A DNA stretch of 11,257 bases. Source: Candidatus Njordarchaeota archaeon. GTDB taxonomy: Archaea > Asgardarchaeota > Njordarchaeia > Njordarchaeales > Njordarchaeaceae. Both the position numbers and the translations under genes were made by a program. The DNA is taken from NCBI GenBank assembly GCA_029856625.1, contig JAHKLG010000033.1, forward strand, positions 1 through 11,257, given 5' to 3'. Of this stretch, positions 8,223-11,257 are shown in pieces; position 1 is the stretch's first letter; each line of letters opens with the position of its first letter. Under the pieces are notes generated by a model, which had not been told where the DNA came from, ran no database searches, and saw nothing but the letters and a program-made list of their open reading frames with translations.

Positions 8223-9883
8223 TGAAAATCACCAATGAGAACGTTCTTTAAATAATTTGACACGTCTGTAGAACCAATCTTAGGCTCCACTTTTCTCCTC
8301 GGAACTTTAACTAATAGGGGAAATGGAACGGGTAATATCTGGCCACTGATAACTGCGGTACCAGTTTCTAAGTTAGGAAGTTTCCTAATAATGCTCTCTG
8401 GTAATCCTCCAAGTGCTCTCCGAACATAATTAATATCCTCGGGAGCTATCCTGTGTATGAAGTAAGAGTTCATCATCGAGAAAACTATTGGGTCAATGAA
8501 CGATGGTCTTTGAGTAACTAATACTATCCCCAAGCCAAATTTTCTTCCTTGCGTAGCGATTAAGGCAAGGTTTTCCCTAGCTATATTAGAACCTACTGGA
8601 TAAACCTCTAGGTTAGGGCAGTAATTCTGTGCTTCTTCAATAATAAAGAGAGCATACCTAGTCCCCACATAACCTGACTTTGTCGAGATAGAACCCATTT
8701 TATAAGCAACAAATCTATTGTAGAGTAATCTAGTCAAGTAAGCCACAACGAATTGTTTAATCTTGAGCGAGATTCCTGTAGCACCATCTACGGAGAAATC
8801 TATTATCGCCATCTTCCTATTCTCGGTAAGCTCATCAACAAATGGGTAATTAAGAGTCGCTACTTGCTGAGAATAAGGAATTAATCCAACCTTAACGAGA
8901 TCATTCCTAAAAATTCTTAAAGCTCTCTTAGCGGCTTCTTTTGTCTGCCTATGTGCTTCTAGTCTCTCAATCCCATCAATTATCACTCTCTCAAATTGCT
9001 CATCATCATGAAACAATGGATTCAAATCGGCGAATCCCGACTTCTTTACATCCTGGATAAGCGTTTCAATAGCTGAAGCTTGTAATTCGCTCCTAGAAAT
9101 ACTGCCATAATACTCTAATATGGATTCTGCTAAGTCACGTGGCTCCATTATATTTAAATCAATGGCTATTGGTATTGCATCTGGATCATTTATGCTTGCA
9201 GATGATTTTGAGAATACAAATCTGAGTATTTCGGAATAGGAGGTGGAGAATTCCCCTCGCTTAAAAGCGAAGTAGTAATCCAGATAATCACCATTGGCAT
9301 CAATTATTATCATGGGTATTGCTGTGTATCCATCATTAACTTCTATCCTAGATAACTTCTCAATAAGATAACCAACTGTATATGATTTACCGCTTCCCGT
9401 AACGCCAATGACGGCCATATGCATAGGCAAGCTTTCAATTCTTAATGGGATAGGAGCATCAGAATAACCATATAAAGAACCGAAAAATATGTAAACTTCG
9501 TCTCTCCTTAAATTAGAAAAGACTTCTAAGGGATTGCTTAGCAAGTAAACATAATCTCCCGGACTAGGAGGATACGGAACATCATCTAGCCTAGGAAGAA
9601 TACCTAATAGATCAAGCTGACAAATGACATATCTTCTCGCGACATCATAGGGAATTGGCTGATTCTTCCTCCTAGCCTCACTCCAAATATCGCCTACCTC
9701 AAAAAACTCATTGTGGGTCTCTATCTTAGCAATCCGCGCTAAGATGCGCAATTCTCTGGATGAAAAGGTGGTTTTGATAATTACTAGCATCCCCTCCCTA
9801 ATATTCTTCTCGGCGCTTTCAAATATTTGACATGCAGCTTTTGTCGTCGTAGCACCAGATAAAATTACACCAATAGTGCTCAT
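8219..9883 (-). CDS. herA: HerA-family hexameric DNA translocase/helicase
   Basis: A 554-residue HerA/FtsK-superfamily ATPase. Residues about 1-140 are beta-rich and fit the N-terminal HAS-barrel. The RecA-like core has Walker A GVTGSGKS (160-167, Lys166), the HerA-typical IIIDANGDY strand (192-200), Walker B LFIIEEAQNYCP (412-423), and ATQGRKFG (443-450) leading to LVTQRPS (455-461), which holds the arginine and sensor glutamine region. Known HerA proteins form hexameric rings that translocate on double-stranded DNA and bind NurA to drive end resection. The first Walker B acid is Glu where many HerAs have Asp, hinting at a divergent paralogue. The length is slightly above the roughly 500 residues of well-studied HerAs. 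The ATG overlaps the nurA stop by 4 nt (ATGA), and the gene's own stop overlaps the ATPase start, so all three are likely co-translated. The family call is firm; whether this is the cell's main HerA cannot be told. Confidence 0.93.
   Translation of the reverse strand: MSTIGVILSGATTTKAACQIFESAEKNIREGMLVIIKTTFSSRELRILARIAKIETHNEFFEVGDIWSEARRKNQPIPYDVARRYVICQLDLLGILPRLDDVPYPPSPGDYVYLLSNPLEVFSNLRRDEVYIFFGSLYGYSDAPIPLRIESLPMHMAVIGVTGSGKSYTVGYLIEKLSRIEVNDGYTAIPMIIIDANGDYLDYYFAFKRGEFSTSYSEILRFVFSKSSASINDPDAIPIAIDLNIMEPRDLAESILEYYGSISRSELQASAIETLIQDVKKSGFADLNPLFHDDEQFERVIIDGIERLEAHRQTKEAAKRALRIFRNDLVKVGLIPYSQQVATLNYPFVDELTENRKMAIIDFSVDGATGISLKIKQFVVAYLTRLLYNRFVAYKMGSISTKSGYVGTRYALFIIEEAQNYCPNLEVYPVGSNIARENLALIATQGRKFGLGIVLVTQRPSFIDPIVFSMMNSYFIHRIAPEDINYVRRALGGLPESIIRKLPNLETGTAVISGQILPVPFPLLVKVPRRKVEPKIGSTDVSNYLKNVLIGDFH
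8228..8233 (-). promoter_or_regulatory. Ribosome binding site deciding the TTG start of the large ATPase
   Basis: Minus strand reads GGTGAT, then five bases, then TTG. It matches the GGAGGTGAT complement of the archaeal 16S 3' end. It lies inside the last codons of herA, so translation of the ATPase is probably coupled to herA. Confidence 0.65.
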
Positions 9884-11010
9884 AGTACTTCACCGCATTC
9901 AAGGAGGGCCTTGATATTCGACAAATCCTCCTCCTCTGCTGTACTAGCTAATCTGGATAATGCCTCAGATAGAACTAACTGAGCAACCCTTTTGCGAATC
10001 ATACAAGAATGATGAGCCAGATAAACTGGTAATGGGACATCTAATCCCGGAGTTATCCACGCGGCAACCAAATTAATTAACTCATCTTCTTCCATATCAC
10101 TACTTTCAGGCGAGATTATTTCTACTCGAAACGGCCTCTTTCCGTATCCTGGCTGTATAAAACTTGCAATAATCCTTAACTCATAATTATGCTTAGCGAA
10201 TTCCTCTGAATAAGCATTAAAAACAGCACTTAAGTGATTCCCATTACTCGAAGAAATGATTATTGGATTGGTATATGTAGCTGTATCTCGTGGAATACCA
10301 AACTTCTTATAAGCAGTATTAAAGAGTATAGGCAAGATATCTGTATCGAGTAGTTCATCATTGCCTAAAATACTCGCGATTATTGTAGATTCAAAACGCT
10401 TAACAACCCCAATTATAGTTGTTCCTTTTTCAAGACTATTAATCAGAGCTTTTGTTCTCTCCTTAACATATAATGGGTCACTAAAACTTGGGGGATCAAT
10501 AATTGGACCATCAATAAATACGAAATCAGCCCCCATACTAGACGCTTTCTCAATTAGTTTGCTCTCCCCGATCATCATCCTTATACCTATGATATCCTCA
10601 GGACTAATTGGTGGAGGAGGCTTTACCTTTTCAATCAAGACTTTTACATCAATATCTGGTTGACGAATACTCTCAAATCCCTTCGTGAAAGAAACAAGTG
10701 CTAATCCAATAATTCCCAAAAATACTCTCCCAATACTCTTAAGGACATAAAAGCTCCCATCAACGCCGCATACAAAGCGATTCAATGCCGAGGTATTTCT
10801 TCCTATACGACGAATATTAACTAATCCTCTATCAAGAATCTCTGAAGCCATTCTCCTCAATACTTTCACGTTATTATAAAGAATATAGGCCTCTTTATGA
10901 ATCTCCTCCACAAGCTTAATCATTAACGGGGGATAGGTTTTCTGGACCTCTATCCTACTAAGTATCCTCTCTAGATCAGTATCTGTCAAAGAATAGTGAA
11001 AAACACCCAA
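9880..11010 (-). CDS. nurA: NurA-family nuclease, partner of HerA
   Basis: A 376-residue NurA nuclease, first gene of the operon. The RNase H-like core is visible: CGVDGSFY (81-88) carries the first catalytic Asp (Asp84); RMMIGESKL (144-152) offers the conserved Glu (Glu149); ADFVFIDGP (161-169) carries the second metal-binding Asp (Asp167); TIIGVVKR (198-205) is the following strand with its conserved Lys; and LPVYLAHHS (327-335) fits the C-terminal segment with the conserved His. NurA dimers have exonuclease and endonuclease activity and sit on the HerA ring to degrade the 5' strand during end processing. The start is TTG with GGTGAT just ahead. An in-frame TGA lies four codons upstream and the next Met is residue 30, so 11010 is the best choice. 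The gene ends in a 4-nt overlap with herA. The family is clear despite divergence outside the motifs. Confidence 0.92.
   Translation of the reverse strand: MGVFHYSLTDTDLERILSRIEVQKTYPPLMIKLVEEIHKEAYILYNNVKVLRRMASEILDRGLVNIRRIGRNTSALNRFVCGVDGSFYVLKSIGRVFLGIIGLALVSFTKGFESIRQPDIDVKVLIEKVKPPPPISPEDIIGIRMMIGESKLIEKASSMGADFVFIDGPIIDPPSFSDPLYVKERTKALINSLEKGTTIIGVVKRFESTIIASILGNDELLDTDILPILFNTAYKKFGIPRDTATYTNPIIISSSNGNHLSAVFNAYSEEFAKHNYELRIIASFIQPGYGKRPFRVEIISPESSDMEEDELINLVAAWITPGLDVPLPVYLAHHSCMIRKRVAQLVLSEALSRLASTAEEEDLSNIKALLECGEVL
9890..9894 (-). promoter_or_regulatory. Ribosome binding site of herA
   Basis: Minus strand reads GGTGA, six bases before the herA ATG and within the last codons of nurA. 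It fixes the herA start at 9883 and indicates coupled translation. Confidence 0.6.
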
Positions 11011-11013
11011 TAA

Positions 11014-11019
11014 ATCACC
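11014..11019 (-). promoter_or_regulatory. Ribosome binding site supporting the TTG start of nurA
   Basis: Minus strand reads GGTGAT followed by TTA and the TTG start. It is the same motif as in front of the ATPase gene. It supports translation from TTG and implies a leader transcript rather than a leaderless one. Confidence 0.55.
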
Positions 11020-11060
11020 AGATCATAAACAACTAGAGAAAAAATAACGAGAAAGCATGC

Positions 11061-11070
11061 CTTTATAATA
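11061..11070 (-). promoter_or_regulatory. Putative TATA box of the nurA-herA-ATPase operon
   Basis: Minus strand reads TATTATAAAG, a good archaeal TATA-like box. Transcription starting about 25 bases on, near 11040, would give a leader of about 30 bases with the GGTGAT site in it. A second, more distant box (CTATAAAATT, about 11183-11192) is a weaker alternative. Confidence 0.5.
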
Positions 11071-11257
11071 AGTAATAACATGACAAAAATAAGAAAGAGA
11101 TTCTCAAAGCGAGTAGAAAAAGCAATGGAAAATCGGGCGATACTGGGAGCGTAAAGAAATAAACAAAGGGTAAATTAGATTAGAATTTTATAGAGATGAT
11201 CCTATCTATTGGCAAGAACTAATAAAGCTATCTCATTTCCCTAGTTGCTTATTAACA

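Larger units (their letters stand above)
11011..11257. other. Gene-free right edge upstream of nurA
   Basis: AT-rich stretch that holds the candidate operon promoter and ribosome site described separately. No tRNA, repeat array or convincing coding frame was seen. A minus-strand frame open from the right edge stops at 11233, which might be the last few codons of an upstream gene, but seven codons are too few to judge. Confidence 0.5.

Noticed and set aside
11080..11154. 24-codon plus-strand frame, a basic peptide beginning MTKIRKRF, upstream of nurA
   Set aside because: Too short to judge. It has no ribosome site at a proper distance, the nearest TATA-like bases are too close to its ATG, and there is no recognisable family.
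11142..11154. 13-base exact repeat (ACTGGGAGCGTAA) shared with 842-854
   Set aside because: About one such match is expected by chance in a window this long, and the two contexts, coding and spacer, share nothing else.

Overview
The window reads as chromosomal DNA of an archaeon, most likely a thermophilic member of the Thermoproteota (crenarchaeal side). Four things point there: a NurA/HerA gene pair, TATA-like promoter boxes, Shine-Dalgarno sites of the GGTGAT type that match the archaeal 16S tail, and AT-rich genes that favour AGA/AGG arginine and ATA isoleucine codons and encode Lys/Glu/Ile-rich proteins. The lineage is an inference; no rRNA or other marker gene is present.

Left edge (2-1336, + strand): the C-terminal part of a secreted subtilisin-like (S8) protease. 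The window opens on its catalytic-serine motif. Beta-rich domains and a C-terminal membrane anchor follow. It is unrelated in role to the rest. Its end overlaps by 10 bp the end of a convergent 722-residue gene (1327-3495, - strand). That gene has an N-terminal longin/roadblock-like domain followed by a long all-helical repeat region. A 169-bp divergent promoter region (3496-3664) with a 12-bp perfect palindrome separates it from a small ASCH (PUA-like) domain gene (3665-4045, + strand).

Core (4032-11010, - strand): a tight three-gene operon transcribed right to left. It encodes NurA nuclease (376 aa), HerA hexameric DNA translocase (554 aa) and a very large ATPase (1396 aa). The ATPase has an N-terminal AAA+/ORC-like P-loop domain, several predicted winged helices and a long helical, coiled-coil-like C-terminal half. 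Both internal junctions are 4-nt start/stop overlaps preceded by GGTGA(T) ribosome sites. Two of the three genes start with TTG. A good TATA box lies in front of nurA, in the 247-bp gene-free stretch at the right edge.

How they may work together: NurA and HerA are known to form a nuclease-translocase machine that resects DNA ends, normally alongside Mre11-Rad50. No Mre11-Rad50 lies in this window. The third operon position holds the giant ATPase, whose layout (P-loop ATPase, winged helices, long helices) suits a DNA-sensing or DNA-loading partner. This could be a dedicated DNA-processing or anti-mobile-element system. The neighbouring ASCH and longin-domain genes are possible but unproven accessories.
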